Source of the DNA: Cognatiyoonia sediminum
GTDB lineage: Bacteria > Pseudomonadota > Alphaproteobacteria > Rhodobacterales > Rhodobacteraceae
DNA length: 64,000 nucleotides
Direction of reading: 5' to 3'
Assembly: GCF_900129845.1 (NCBI RefSeq)
Contig: NZ_FQXB01000001.1
Span: 248,001 to 312,000 of the forward strand
The notes under the pieces are model-generated. The model worked only from the letters and a program-made list of their open reading frames with translations. It searched no databases and was not told where the DNA came from. Both the position numbers and the translations under genes were made by a program. Positions 43,649-51,632 of this stretch are shown piece by piece (within the stretch, counting starts at the first letter, position 1; every line of letters begins with the position of its first letter).

Positions 43649-44625
43649 AATTTGGCGAAGTTCCGATCTCGGAAGCCGAAGGTGGTATCCTTGCGCATCG
43701 CGTCTCGAATTTGGGGAAAGGCAAAGTTATCACAGCCGACGATGTGACGCTGCTAGACAAGCAAGGGATTGAAACGGTTGTTGTTGCCCGGCTCCAAGAC
43801 GGGGACATTGGGGAAGACGAAGCGGCACAGCTATTGGCCGGAGCTCTTGTCGGGAATACCTCCGGCCTACGTTTGACCAAGGCATCTACCGGTCGTGTTA
43901 ACGTTGTTGCTGATGTTCCGGGGCTAGCAGCGGTGAGTGCTGACGTCATCAACGCAGTAAATGCGGTTGATCCCATGGTAACTGTCGCGACCGTTCCTGA
44001 CCTGCACCGGCTAGATGCCGGAAGCCTTCTCGCAACCATCAAAATCATCTCCTATGCGGTGCCAAAAGAAGATGTTTTGCGTGCTGTTGACCATGCAAGT
44101 GGCGGCTTAGGTTTGCACCTGCCACAGCCAAAGACCGTGTCTTTGATCGAAACCTATCACGGGGAAGAACCGCAATCTGACAAGGGTGAGCGGGCCTTGC
44201 GGACAAGGCTAGAGGCCTTGGGGCAAACGCTGGAAACAAGTGACTTTGCGCCTCATCAGATCGTCCGTGTTGCTGGGAAACTCACATCTGATCCTTCAGA
44301 TATCATTTGCCTTCTGACGGCGTCAGCCACATCTGATGCGCGTGACATTGGGCCAGAGGCAGTCCGTGCAGCAGGGGGCGAATTGATCCACTTTGGAATG
44401 CCTGTCGATCCTGGAAACCTGCTTTTTTTGGGGCGGATCGGAGATCAGATCGTTCTTGGCTTGCCCGGTTGTGCTCGATCTCCGGCACTCAACGGCGCGG
44501 ATTGGGTGCTGGAGCGGCTCATTTGCGGCATAGATGTCAGGGCGAGCGATATTGTCGGTATGGGAGTCGGCGGGTTGCTGAAAGAGATACCAACGCGGCC
44601 CCGCCCACGTAGAAGTCACGAATAA
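43645..44625 (+). CDS. Molybdopterin-binding protein (MoeA/MocA-related), without nucleotidyltransferase domain
   Basis: 326 residues. It begins MKFGEVPISEAEGGILAHRV, the start typical of the molybdopterin-binding domain found in front of MocA-type nucleotidyltransferases. The C-terminal region has DLLTAS-like SDIICLLTASATSDARDIG and GGELIHFGMPVDPGNLLFLG with GLPGCARSPALNGADWVLE, matching the MoCF domain. The protein ends after this domain; the transferase domain that often follows in XdhC clusters is absent. It probably handles Mo cofactor together with the XdhC-like protein. Confidence 0.78.
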   Translation: MKFGEVPISEAEGGILAHRVSNLGKGKVITADDVTLLDKQGIETVVVARLQDGDIGEDEAAQLLAGALVGNTSGLRLTKASTGRVNVVADVPGLAAVSADVINAVNAVDPMVTVATVPDLHRLDAGSLLATIKIISYAVPKEDVLRAVDHASGGLGLHLPQPKTVSLIETYHGEEPQSDKGERALRTRLEALGQTLETSDFAPHQIVRVAGKLTSDPSDIICLLTASATSDARDIGPEAVRAAGGELIHFGMPVDPGNLLFLGRIGDQIVLGLPGCARSPALNGADWVLERLICGIDVRASDIVGMGVGGLLKEIPTRPRPRRSHE

Positions 44626-44627
44626 CG

Positions 44628-45029
44628 ATGTCCAACCTATTGAGAGACATCTGGGCGAGCTTTTGGCGCTTACCACTTTGGGTGAAGGTCTGGATGGTCT
44701 TCATTCTGGTACCCGTAAACCTCGCGAGCCTCTGGTTCATTCCATTCTTTGGCGGTGACTGGATTGCAGGCCTCGCGATCGCAGGAATGGCCTTGAACAT
44801 CCCGATTATGTTCAAAGACCGAGGCATGTCGAAGCTTATGGCGTTACCTCATCTCATCTTTTGGATACCCTTGGTTTTGTTCGCCTACTGGATATTGACG
44901 AACAAAGGCGGGGTTCCATCGCATTATGTAGTGTATCTTCGCGTTTTGATTGCAGTTAGCGTCGTATCACTGGTGTTTGATATCCCAGATTTCATTCGGT
45001 GGCTTCGCGGTGACCGCGCAACAGCCTAA
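44628..45029 (+). CDS. Small four-helix membrane protein, unknown function
   Basis: 133 residues. Hydrophobic segments: VWMVFILVPVNLASLWFIPF, WIAGLAIAGMALNIPIMF, ALPHLIFWIPLVLFAYWIL and VLIAVSVVSLVFDIPDFI. It starts 2 bp after the molybdopterin-binding gene and overlaps the convergent dioxygenase gene by 4 bp, so it belongs to the xdhC operon by position. No recognisable motif; function unknown. Confidence 0.65.
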   Translation: MSNLLRDIWASFWRLPLWVKVWMVFILVPVNLASLWFIPFFGGDWIAGLAIAGMALNIPIMFKDRGMSKLMALPHLIFWIPLVLFAYWILTNKGGVPSHYVVYLRVLIAVSVVSLVFDIPDFIRWLRGDRATA

Positions 45030-46171
45030 GCGCGCCTGCGTGCGTCGAGCTCATCCAAAGCTGCGTCAAAAACGTCATTGTCCCAGCCTTCATCCAAAGC
45101 TTCGCGAAATAGGTCAGCGTGCGTTTGAGGCACCAAGCCGCCGATGGGCGGATCACTATCGAGATTGGTTGGGAATGAGTATCCTTCAGCGCAGCACGCG
45201 ATGGCCGCATCTTTTTCATGGGGGCTTAGGTTGGCGCGTCTCAATTCGGGATAGAGCGCTTTGCACATCGCCGTGCGGTCAACCGCCTCGATTGATCGAC
45301 CCATTGCCGACCCAACTTGAAGGAGGTTGGCGAAGCGATTGATATCCTTGGATGTATTCGACCCGGCAGCGTGGAACAGGGCAGGGTTAAAGAAGATCGC
45401 GTCGCCTTTTTCCAGTGGTATCTGAACATGGTTTTCTTCGAAATGGTCCTGAAACTCTGGCAGACGGTAGGCCATATAGCCCGGACGATAGGATTGCGAA
45501 AACGGGAGCAGTTTTGTTGGCCCGCTCTCCACCGGCATATCGCAATGGGCAATCGCGCCTTGCAGCGTCATAACCGGAGACAAGTCGTGCACATGCGCTG
45601 GGAAAGAGCCGGCTACATCCGCCGTCTGAAAGCCTAGGTGATAATCACGATGCGCGGTCTGCGCCGCTCCGCCGGGGTAGACGAGATTCACTTGCGCCGT
45701 CATTTGGTACATCGGTCCAAGCCAAGCCTCGCTGGCGGCTTGGATGGCTTCGTTGCCGAAGTATCTCGCAAAGAGTGCGGGATCAGCCATACATAGCTTT
45801 TGAAGGGCATTCCAAACGCGGTCATTGCTGCCCGCGGCGGCAAAGTGATCTCCAACTGCGCCGGATTGTTCCTTCTCTTCGGCGATGATCTTTAGGTAGA
45901 CATCGGTTGCCTCATCGATGGCATCTGTATGCGCATAGGCCGATTTCAGGACAATCACACCACACCCATTCAGCATGACCGCAGCCCATTCGGAGAGCAA
46001 TGCGCGCCGCCGCTCGCTGTGCAAGGTCGGTCGAAGCTCTTCCATGTCATAGATAGGAATGTTGTGGACGATACTCGATGCAAATGGAACAGCGTCTGAC
46101 GCCGTCACCTGATCCAAATGCGCCGCGAAATTATCGATATTGCAATCTGCGTCTGAAAAATAGCCCTGCAT
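45026..46171 (-). CDS. Phytanoyl-CoA dioxygenase (PhyH)-family protein
   Basis: 381 residues. Fe(II) ligands are a His-x-Asp in TAHRDYHLGF (about 168-177) and a distal His in LFHAAGSN (about 264-271), with a following Arg in INRFANLLQVG for 2-oxoglutarate. QGAIAHCDMPVESGPTKLLP is the usual PhyH middle region. Substrate unknown. It is a single gene between the xdhC group and infC. Confidence 0.75.
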   Translation of the reverse strand: MQGYFSDADCNIDNFAAHLDQVTASDAVPFASSIVHNIPIYDMEELRPTLHSERRRALLSEWAAVMLNGCGVIVLKSAYAHTDAIDEATDVYLKIIAEEKEQSGAVGDHFAAAGSNDRVWNALQKLCMADPALFARYFGNEAIQAASEAWLGPMYQMTAQVNLVYPGGAAQTAHRDYHLGFQTADVAGSFPAHVHDLSPVMTLQGAIAHCDMPVESGPTKLLPFSQSYRPGYMAYRLPEFQDHFEENHVQIPLEKGDAIFFNPALFHAAGSNTSKDINRFANLLQVGSAMGRSIEAVDRTAMCKALYPELRRANLSPHEKDAAIACCAEGYSFPTNLDSDPPIGGLVPQTHADLFREALDEGWDNDVFDAALDELDARRRA

Positions 46172-46245
46172 AGCCCACCCCCAACTAGGGGTAGGCTAAG
46201 ACGCTACATTCAGTTTTGCAACCGGTTGCAATTGCGCTGTTCAGA

Positions 46246-46791
46246 TTATTTCTGAACCGGCCCAATCAACATGACCATTTGGCGGCCTTCCATCTTGGGG
46301 AAGTTCTCTACCTTGCCGGTCTCTTTGGTGTCTTCTGCAACGCGCTCCAAAAGCTGACGGCCCAGTTCTTGGTGCGCCATCTCACGACCACGGAACCGAA
46401 GTGTGATTTTGACCTTGTCGCCGTTTTCCAAGAATTTGAAAACGTTGCGCATTTTCACTTCGTAGTCGTGGTTGTCCGTATTTGGACGGAACTTGATCTC
46501 TTTGATCTCAATCGTTTTTTGTTTCTTCCGAGCCTCAGCTTCTTTCTTCTGGGTCTCGTACTTGAATTTGCCGTAATCCATGATCTTGCAGACAGGAGGA
46601 TTGGCATTTGGTGAAATCTCAACCAGATCGAGGCCGGCATCTTCTGCCATGACGAGGGCGCGTTCAGGAGAGACAACTCCGACATTTTCGCCTTCAGCGC
46701 CGATGAGGCGGATTTCTGTGGCCCGGATTCGATCGTTGATGCGGGGGCCAGTGTCGCGCTGTGGAGGCGCGTTGTGGGGTCTGCGTGCTAT
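46246..46791 (-). CDS. infC: Translation initiation factor IF-3, probable ATA start
   Basis: 181 codons, protein about 180 residues, the length of E. coli IF-3. [20 protein letters not shown] begins the N-domain; [20 protein letters not shown] and the later [18 protein letters not shown] mark the C-domain. I place the start at ATA (46791-46789 on the minus strand) because AAAAGGA lies 8 bases upstream and the protein then begins [11 protein letters not shown]. The only conventional option is a GTG at 46827 that adds 12 residues and has no clear ribosome binding site. A rare start codon permits IF-3 autoregulation, as with AUU in E. coli. Confidence 0.85.
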   Translation of the reverse strand: MARRPHNAPPQRDTGPRINDRIRATEIRLIGAEGENVGVVSPERALVMAEDAGLDLVEISPNANPPVCKIMDYGKFKYETQKKEAEARKKQKTIEIKEIKFRPNTDNHDYEVKMRNVFKFLENGDKVKITLRFRGREMAHQELGRQLLERVAEDTKETGKVENFPKMEGRQMVMLIGPVQK

Positions 46792-46984
46792 GGTTTTCGT
46801 CCTTTTAGCAATTGGTGTTGTGCGCACAAACTAATGACGCATCGATATGCCTTCAACCCGCAAAAAAGCGCCGATGCAAGTTGTTTTCCCCTTAAGGATT
46901 GAAATGACTCGCGTCATGGTGGTGTCATAAACCAGGGAGCGGTGGCGTAGAGACCGCTGACATTTTTAAGGAAGGACAGATCTG

Positions 46985-47560
46985 ATGAGAGCAATTCTAA
47001 TTTTGGTGATTGTGGGCGCTCTTGGCTATTTTGGATACCAGTACTTTGCCGGCGACGAAACGATGAGTGACGTTGTCGATGACGCAGCGGACGCGGCCAG
47101 CGATGCCGCAGAAGCGGCGGCCGATACTGCAGAAGAAGTGGTCGATGGAGCCGCGGATGCTGCTAGCGACGCCGCCGACGTTGTTGAGGAAGCTGTTGAT
47201 GACGCTGCCGCAGCGACCGAGGAAGCTGTAGAGGAAACCACGGATACAGCGACTGAGATGGCCGACGACGCGACGGAAGCGGTCGAAGAAACCGTTGATG
47301 AAGCAGCAGATGCTGCTAACGCCGCGACAGATACTGCCACAGATACCGCCGAGGCTGCCGCGGATGGTGCCGATAGCATGGTTCAGCAACTGTTGTCGCT
47401 CGACGGCTTCGATGCTGACAAAGTGGGCGAGATGATTGCCAACTCCGATTTGAGCGACGTTCAGAAAACTACTCTCACGACCGTGCTGGAGGGAGCGAAG
47501 GACAATCCTGAGCTTCTTGAAGGTGCGCTTGAGCAGATCAAGACAGCGCTGGGCCTCTGA
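46985..47560 (+). CDS. Membrane-anchored Ala/Asp/Glu-rich repeat protein
   Basis: 191 residues. One N-terminal helix (ILILVIVGALGYFGYQYFAG), then about 100 residues (35-130) built from degenerate DAADAAS, EEVVDGA and ETTDTATE-type units, almost only Ala, Asp, Glu, Val and Thr, and a folded-looking end (LLSLDGFDADKVGEMIANSD, then LSDVQKTTLTTVLEGAKDNP). The repeat zone should form a long acidic amphipathic helix or coiled coil facing the periplasm. GGAAGGAC lies upstream of the ATG. I do not recognise the family. Composition and repeats could mislead homology searches. Confidence 0.75.
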   Translation: MRAILILVIVGALGYFGYQYFAGDETMSDVVDDAADAASDAAEAAADTAEEVVDGAADAASDAADVVEEAVDDAAAATEEAVEETTDTATEMADDATEAVEETVDEAADAANAATDTATDTAEAAADGADSMVQQLLSLDGFDADKVGEMIANSDLSDVQKTTLTTVLEGAKDNPELLEGALEQIKTALGL

Positions 47561-47572
47561 ATCACAAACAAA

Positions 47573-47600
47573 AAAGCCGCGCGGAGTATTGCGCGGCTTT
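47573..47600 (-). terminator. Bidirectional terminator between the Ala-rich gene and fpr
   Basis: AAAGCCGCGC (47573-47582) pairs with GCGCGGCTTT (47591-47600) around 8 bases. In the minus direction a TTTTTTGTTTG tract follows, ideal for fpr. In the plus direction the U-tract is short, so it is weaker for the Ala-rich gene. Confidence 0.85.
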
Positions 47601-47620
47601 CAAAGTGTTCGGTCGATCAA

Positions 47621-48469
47621 TTAGCCTACAAATGCCTTTTCGATGACAAACTGTTGTGGGTCAGAGTTCGCACCTTCTTTCAGGCCAGCTTTTTCCAGTA
47701 GGTCTTTGATGTCGAGGTTGAAGCCGAGTGATCCACACACCATGGCGCGGTCCGTTTCAGGGTTCAGCGGTGGGACGCCAAGATCCTCAAACAGTTCACC
47801 GTTTTCGATGAGCGTCGTGATCCGACCCATCTTCGGGCTCTCTTCCCGCGTGGTGGTCGGGTAGTATTGGATCTTATCGCCAAACCCTTCGCCCATCAGC
47901 TCGTTCATCAGTTCATCTTTTTTCAGATCCTCGATGAGGTCACGGCCATAGGTCAGCTCATCGACGTCACGACATGTGTGCGTGATGATGACTTCGTCGT
48001 AGTCCTCATAGGTCTGAGGCTCGCGTAGAAGCGATGCAAAAGGCGCAAAACCTGTGCCTGTCGCAAAGAAATACAAACGCTTTCCGGGCAGCAAGGCGTC
48101 ATGCACCAGGGTTCCAACAGGTTTTGGACGAAGAATAATCTCTTCGCCGGGCTGGATGTGCTGCAATTTAGATGTCAAAGGCCCGTCAGGGACTTTGATG
48201 GAATAGAACTCCATCTCTTCCTCCCACGCAGGGGAGGCGATGGAATAAGCGCGCAAGAGCGGCTTTTGTTTGCCCGTTTCAGGATGCGGATCGCCCATAA
48301 GACCGATCATCACAAACTCACCAGATCGGAACCGAAGCGACGCAGGGCGCGTGCAGCGGAAGGAAAAAAGGCGGTCTGTGTAGTGTTTTACTTCCGTCAC
48401 GGTCTGCGCGTCGGGCAAGGCCGGTACGGCTTTTGCGGGTTGATCGGTCACAACTGTATGCTCTGTCAT
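47621..48469 (-). CDS. fpr: Ferredoxin-NADP reductase
   Basis: 282 residues from the ATG at 48467-48469 (AGAGATGAG upstream); an upstream ATG would add 10. FAD-binding motif RAYSIASPAWEEEMEFYSIK (about 83-102), then PDGPLTSKLQHIQPGEEI, the NADP region YFFATGTGFAPFASLLR and MVCGSLGFNLD. It is at the end of the cys operon, 73 bp after DUF934, and probably supplies reduced ferredoxin to the sulfite reductase, which has no CysJ partner here. Confidence 0.92.
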   Translation of the reverse strand: MTEHTVVTDQPAKAVPALPDAQTVTEVKHYTDRLFSFRCTRPASLRFRSGEFVMIGLMGDPHPETGKQKPLLRAYSIASPAWEEEMEFYSIKVPDGPLTSKLQHIQPGEEIILRPKPVGTLVHDALLPGKRLYFFATGTGFAPFASLLREPQTYEDYDEVIITHTCRDVDELTYGRDLIEDLKKDELMNELMGEGFGDKIQYYPTTTREESPKMGRITTLIENGELFEDLGVPPLNPETDRAMVCGSLGFNLDIKDLLEKAGLKEGANSDPQQFVIEKAFVG

Positions 48470-48542
48470 AGTCTCATCTCTTGCAGCTATTAGCCACAAT
48501 TTTAGTAGTTAGTCAAATTTTTGAATGATTGTGGTTTGTGAT

Positions 48543-48953
48543 CTAGCCACGCATCCGCGATTGATAGTCATGCGCACGCCAATCTGTACGGCGCAACCAC
48601 TGATCTTCGGGCTGGCGTGCGGCGAGTGCATCATCGATTTCAACTTCGTCAAAACCGCTACGACGCGCCATCGCATATTGATCCGCCAAGACATGTCCTT
48701 TGGCACGTAACCGACCACTGAAGCCCGCACGGCGCAACATCGCAGCAAGCGTAAAGCCGCGACCATCTGCCGAGGTTGGAAAATCAATGCGGATCATCGG
48801 CGCGTTGATCAACCCAGCCAATGCTTCAGGCGACGTGTCGGATCCAAGATCGATCCCATAGTCGCTGTCGTTTGCGGCGGACTCGTCCAAGGCAACGAAA
48901 TTTCCTGCCCAATCATCGGATGCGAAACCGCTGTCTGTTATAATGGTGCTCAT
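48543..48953 (-). CDS. DUF934-family protein of the sulfur assimilation operon
   Basis: 136 residues. RIDFPTSADGRGFTLAAMLR (about 55-74), FSGRLRAKGHVLADQYAMAR (about 78-97) and SGFDEVEIDD are typical of DUF934, a family almost always next to cysI/cysH. The role is not established; an oxidoreductase-associated or assembly function for sulfite reductase is often proposed. It overlaps cysH by 4 bp. Confidence 0.85.
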   Translation of the reverse strand: MSTIITDSGFASDDWAGNFVALDESAANDSDYGIDLGSDTSPEALAGLINAPMIRIDFPTSADGRGFTLAAMLRRAGFSGRLRAKGHVLADQYAMARRSGFDEVEIDDALAARQPEDQWLRRTDWRAHDYQSRMRG

Positions 48954-49672
48954 GCTGCAGCCTCTTTGGTTCGGGTGGCTTTCCCACCGTCAAAATGAAT
49001 TCCGCATTCGGTCTTTGCGGTGTCGCGCCAACGACCGGCGCGGGAATCTTCGTGATCGCCGACGCGGCTTGTGCAAGGCATGCATCCGATAGACGGGTAG
49101 CCCTTTGCCACCAGCGGGTGGCGCGGCAGATTGTGCTTGTCCATATAGGCGGCGATGTCGTCGCGCGTCCATTTTGCCAGCGGGTTGATTTTGATCTTGC
49201 GGCCGTCCTTTTCGAACAAAGGAAGGGTTTGGCGTTGTCCGCCTTGAAATTGCTTGCGACCAGTGAGCCAGCCACCGAACTCTTGAAGCGCGTTCTCAAG
49301 CGGCTCAACTTTGCGCAACGCACAGCACGCGTCGATCTCTGCCTGATGCAAAAGCCCATCTACGTCGCGCTCAAATACCGCAGCACGTGACGGTTTCACA
49401 ACGCGCACATCGGTCAGGCCGAGGTGCTCGGACACATCCTTTTGGTACTGAAGCGTTTCTTCAAACAGCATTTCGGTGTCTAGGAAGATGATCGGCGTAT
49501 TTTTGTCGATCTCAGAGATCATGTGCAAAAGCACGACGCTTTCGGCACCAAAGGATGAGACAAGCGCCACCGGACCGATATGCAGATCGGCCAAGGCGTG
49601 CCGTAGCACGGTTTGCGCGTCGCTTTTCCGGTGCAGCGAATTGCGGCGTTCTGCAAGTTCCTTAAGCGGCAT
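48950..49672 (-). CDS. cysH: Assimilatory phosphoadenylyl/adenylyl-sulfate reductase
   Basis: 240 residues from the ATG at 49670-49672; the frame is open far upstream inside cysI but shows no homology there. ALVSSFGAESVVLLHMISEI (about 37-56) is the PP-loop region, IIFLDTEMLF follows. Four cysteines in CC (IDACCALRKVEPL) and CxxC (SIGCMPCTSRV) mark the [4Fe-4S] type that usually reduces APS. The start overlaps the cysI end by 11 bp. Confidence 0.92.
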   Translation of the reverse strand: MPLKELAERRNSLHRKSDAQTVLRHALADLHIGPVALVSSFGAESVVLLHMISEIDKNTPIIFLDTEMLFEETLQYQKDVSEHLGLTDVRVVKPSRAAVFERDVDGLLHQAEIDACCALRKVEPLENALQEFGGWLTGRKQFQGGQRQTLPLFEKDGRKIKINPLAKWTRDDIAAYMDKHNLPRHPLVAKGYPSIGCMPCTSRVGDHEDSRAGRWRDTAKTECGIHFDGGKATRTKEAAA

Positions 49673-51329
49673 TGGCTTCGGCCTTTTCTGGGTAAAGGAT
49701 GGCTTTGAACGGCTCCATGCCAAGGCGGCGATAGGTCTGAAGGAACGTCTCATCCGCGCTGTCGCGAATGTCGAGATAGCCCAGAACCAAGCGTTCGATG
49801 GCCGGAATGATTTCATCAGCAGAGAAGCCAGGGCCAGCGCGTTCGCCAATCGCCGCATCTTCGGTGCCGTCACCGCCCAGAGTGATCTGGTAGTTCTCGA
49901 CACCAGCCCGGTCGAGGCCGAGGATGCCGATGTGCCCAACATGATGGTGACCACAGGCGTTGATGCAGCCAGAAATTTTGATCTTCAGCAGGCCTACTTC
50001 ATGTTCCAGTTTCAATTCGTCAAACCGCGTCGCGATCTCTTGCGCAATCGGGATCGAGCGCGCCGTGGCCAGCGCACAGTAGTCCATGCCGGGGCAGGCG
50101 ATGATGTCACTGATCAACCCGATGTTAGCGGTCGCCAATCCTTCTTCGCGCAGCGTGTTATAAATCTCTGGCAGGTCCGATTTATGGACATGCGGCAGGA
50201 TCACGTTCTGCTCATGGCTGATCCGCAATTCATCGTGGCCAAGACGCAAAGCAAGATCTGCCATAGTGCGCATCTGTTCTGAACTCGCATCGCCCGGCGT
50301 TGCGCCGTGCGATTTGAGCGAAATAGAGACAATCGCGTATTCAGAGTTCTTGTGTTCGGCCAGGTTCGTGTCGGCCCAAGACTGGAAGGCTGGGTTCGCC
50401 GCTTTATACGCATCAAACGCGTCTGTTGCGCTTGACTTGTATGCGGGTTCCGCGAAATGCTCTTTGATTTCGGCAAAGAGTTTCTGATCCACACCAGTGA
50501 AGCTTGGGCGAATTTCGGCAAATCGCTGTTCGACCCGTTCGCTGATCTCTTCGATGCCGTGTTCGTGCACGGTGATTTTGATCCGCGCTTTATATTTGTT
50601 GTCGCGACGACCGAGCAGGTTCCAAACGCTGACAACCGCTTCGACATAAGGCAGCAGGTCCGCTTCTGGCAGGAAGTCACGCAGGACTTTGCCGATCATC
50701 GGCGTACGGCCCAGGCCACCGCCCACAAAGATGCGGTAACCGCGCTGGCCGTCTTTTTCGACGATCTGCACCGCGACGTCATGCGCGCGCAAAACAGCGC
50801 GGTCATTCTCGGCTCCAGATACCGCGATCTTGAACTTGCGGGGCAGGGCTTGGAATTCAGGGTGATCGGTCGACCACTGGCGCAGCAATTCTGCGACCGG
50901 GCGTGGATCTGCAATCTCATCCCCCGCAGCACCGGCGAAGTGGTCAGCCGTCACGTTGCGGATCGTGTTGCCGGATGTCTGGATCGCGTGCATCTCAACA
51001 TCGGCCAAAGCCTCAAGCATATCAGGCACATCTGGCAGCTTTGGCCAGTTGTATTGGATATTCTGACGCGTGGTGAAGTGGCCGTACCCTTTGTCCCACT
51101 TCTCGGCAATGAAGGCCAATTGGTTCATTTGGCGGCTGTTGAGTGTGCCGTAAGGGATGGCCACGCGCAGCATGTACGCGTGCAGCTGCAGATAAAGGCC
51201 GTTCATCAGTCGGAACGGTTTAAATTCATCTTCGGTCAGGGAGCCATCAACGCGACGTTCTACCTGTCCGCGGAACTGGGCCACGCGTTCACGGACAAAA
51301 GCTTCGTCAAAGTCGTCATACTTATACAT
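49662..51329 (-). CDS. cysI: Sulfite reductase hemoprotein, ferredoxin type (CysI/SiR)
   Basis: 555 residues. Two repeats of the nitrite/sulfite reductase fold: LYLQLHAYMLRVAIPYGTLN (about 45-64) and GYGHFTTRQNIQYNW (about 81-95) in the first, RISHEQNVILPHV in the second. Iron-sulfur/siroheme cysteines are in IACPGMDYC and SGCINACGHHHVGHIGILG. It reduces sulfite to sulfide in cysteine synthesis. No cysJ is present, so electrons likely come through ferredoxin and the Fpr at the end of the operon. Confidence 0.92.
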   Translation of the reverse strand: MYKYDDFDEAFVRERVAQFRGQVERRVDGSLTEDEFKPFRLMNGLYLQLHAYMLRVAIPYGTLNSRQMNQLAFIAEKWDKGYGHFTTRQNIQYNWPKLPDVPDMLEALADVEMHAIQTSGNTIRNVTADHFAGAAGDEIADPRPVAELLRQWSTDHPEFQALPRKFKIAVSGAENDRAVLRAHDVAVQIVEKDGQRGYRIFVGGGLGRTPMIGKVLRDFLPEADLLPYVEAVVSVWNLLGRRDNKYKARIKITVHEHGIEEISERVEQRFAEIRPSFTGVDQKLFAEIKEHFAEPAYKSSATDAFDAYKAANPAFQSWADTNLAEHKNSEYAIVSISLKSHGATPGDASSEQMRTMADLALRLGHDELRISHEQNVILPHVHKSDLPEIYNTLREEGLATANIGLISDIIACPGMDYCALATARSIPIAQEIATRFDELKLEHEVGLLKIKISGCINACGHHHVGHIGILGLDRAGVENYQITLGGDGTEDAAIGERAGPGFSADEIIPAIERLVLGYLDIRDSADETFLQTYRRLGMEPFKAILYPEKAEANAA

Positions 51330-51332
51330 CTC

Positions 51333-51632
51333 TTAAGCCTCTGCCTGCTTGCCGTGGTGGTAGTTGGATGGGCCGCGCGTGCGGAACTCTTCGCGGAAAT
51401 GCGTCGGCGCCGGGCCATTCTCTGTCTGCTTTGCATCAGCGAGATACGCACCCGCGATCTGATCGGCGAACGCCTGTGCTTCGATCAAACGAAGATCGGC
51501 GTGTGTTTCATCCGTGATCAATTCCGCATCCGCGATGTCGCGGGACCATTCGTTGTTTTCTGTGAACCAAATCGCGTCGCCTTCAAGCAATGCATTGGCT
51601 GTGATGACTTTTGGGGTAAAGGCGCGAGGCAT
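51333..51632 (-). CDS. DUF2849-family protein of the sulfur assimilation operon
   Basis: 99 residues. It starts MPRAFTPKVITANALLEGDA and contains VWFT-like IWFTENNEWS, the pattern of DUF2849, a family found between cysG and cysI in alphaproteobacteria. The ATG shares one base with the cysG stop codon (TAATG), and cysI starts 3 bp after its stop. Function unknown; cotranslation suggests a sulfite reductase accessory role. Confidence 0.85.
   Translation of the reverse strand: MPRAFTPKVITANALLEGDAIWFTENNEWSRDIADAELITDETHADLRLIEAQAFADQIAGAYLADAKQTENGPAPTHFREEFRTRGPSNYHHGKQAEA

Noticed and set aside
47026-47389. Open frames on the minus strand opposite the Ala/Asp-rich gene
   Set aside because: Alanine and serine-rich shadows caused by the GC-rich codon pattern; no ribosome binding site or family features.
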